A DNA stretch of 34,398 nt, taken from positions 1-34,398 of the forward strand of contig BBMT01000025.1 of the NCBI GenBank assembly GCA_000755425.1. Reading direction: 5' to 3'. The notes beneath the pieces were generated by a model that saw only the letters and a list, made by a program, of their open reading frames with translations, did no database searches and had not been told where the DNA came from. This DNA is from Vibrio maritimus. GTDB lineage: Bacteria; Pseudomonadota; Gammaproteobacteria; Enterobacterales; Vibrionaceae. The stretch's first letter is position 1, and every line of letters starts with the position of its first letter. Below, piece by piece: positions 34,362 through 34,398 of the stretch. The position numbers and the translations under genes are program-made.

Positions 34362-34398
34362 AAAAAAAGGAAGCGTAAGCTTCCTTTTTTTGTTTTGT
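34362..34398 (+). terminator. Terminator of ptsG
   Basis: AAAAAAAGGAAGC pairs with GCTTCCTTTTTTT around GTAA, a 13-bp stem, followed by more Ts to the window end. Confidence 0.93.

Overview
The window looks like core chromosome of a Vibrio or a close relative (Vibrionaceae, Gammaproteobacteria). Almost every gene belongs to a conserved housekeeping cluster, in an order that partly matches the E. coli rne-rluC-yceF-yceD-rpmF-fab-ptsG and hinT-ycfL-lpoB-thiK-ycfP-ndh regions. A DUF1887 protein closely resembling the Vibrio cholerae VC1899 type also points to Vibrio. No tRNA, rRNA, CRISPR array, prophage or insertion sequence was seen.

Layout. 1-558: the 3' end of a CoA-acylating aldehyde dehydrogenase (EutE/PduP family), a terminator and a short MITE-like palindromic element. 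793-3264: a LysR regulator divergent from an MFS transporter. 3331-6677 (minus): a stand-alone CARF-nuclease protein (DUF1887) and a chemoreceptor. 7076-13186 (plus): hinT, a COG3014 lipoprotein, ycfL, lpoB, thiK, ycfP and ndh, the last with a textbook FNR box. 13270-16147: a DUF2989 lipoprotein (minus), a YeaC/DUF1315 protein (plus) and a SulP transporter (minus). 16488-19487 (minus): rne, encoding RNase E, with a long 5' leader, divergent from rluC (20103-21050). 21127-21711 (minus): the Maf-type pyrophosphatase yceF. 21847-34340 (plus): yceD, rpmF, plsX, fabH, fabD, fabG, acpP, fabF, pabC, mltG, tmk, holB, tatD and, as its own unit, ptsG.

How the genes work together. The right half couples ribosome parts (L32), phospholipid and fatty-acid synthesis (PlsX, FabH, FabD, FabG, ACP, FabF), folate synthesis (PabC), peptidoglycan processing (MltG) and DNA replication (Tmk, HolB). 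The left half carries outer-membrane lipoproteins tied to cell-wall synthesis (LpoB), thiamine salvage and the non-proton-pumping NADH dehydrogenase.

The most important caveat is that twelve genes are each broken by exactly one single-base frameshift: the MFS gene, the COG3014 gene, ycfL, lpoB, sulP, yceD, plsX, fabH, fabD, fabG, pabC and ptsG. Ten are losses of a G or C from a GG/CC (or GGG/CCC) run and two are gains in an A or T run. Restoring one base recovers a full-length, family-typical protein each time. As the set includes fabD and fabG, I read these as sequencing or assembly errors, not real pseudogenes. Coordinates for these genes span the whole repaired gene.

No clearly undescribed multi-gene system was found. 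The best candidates for a second look are the CRISPR-less CARF nuclease, the predicted leaderless starts of rluC and yceD, the palindromic repeat element and the FNR-controlled ndh promoter.
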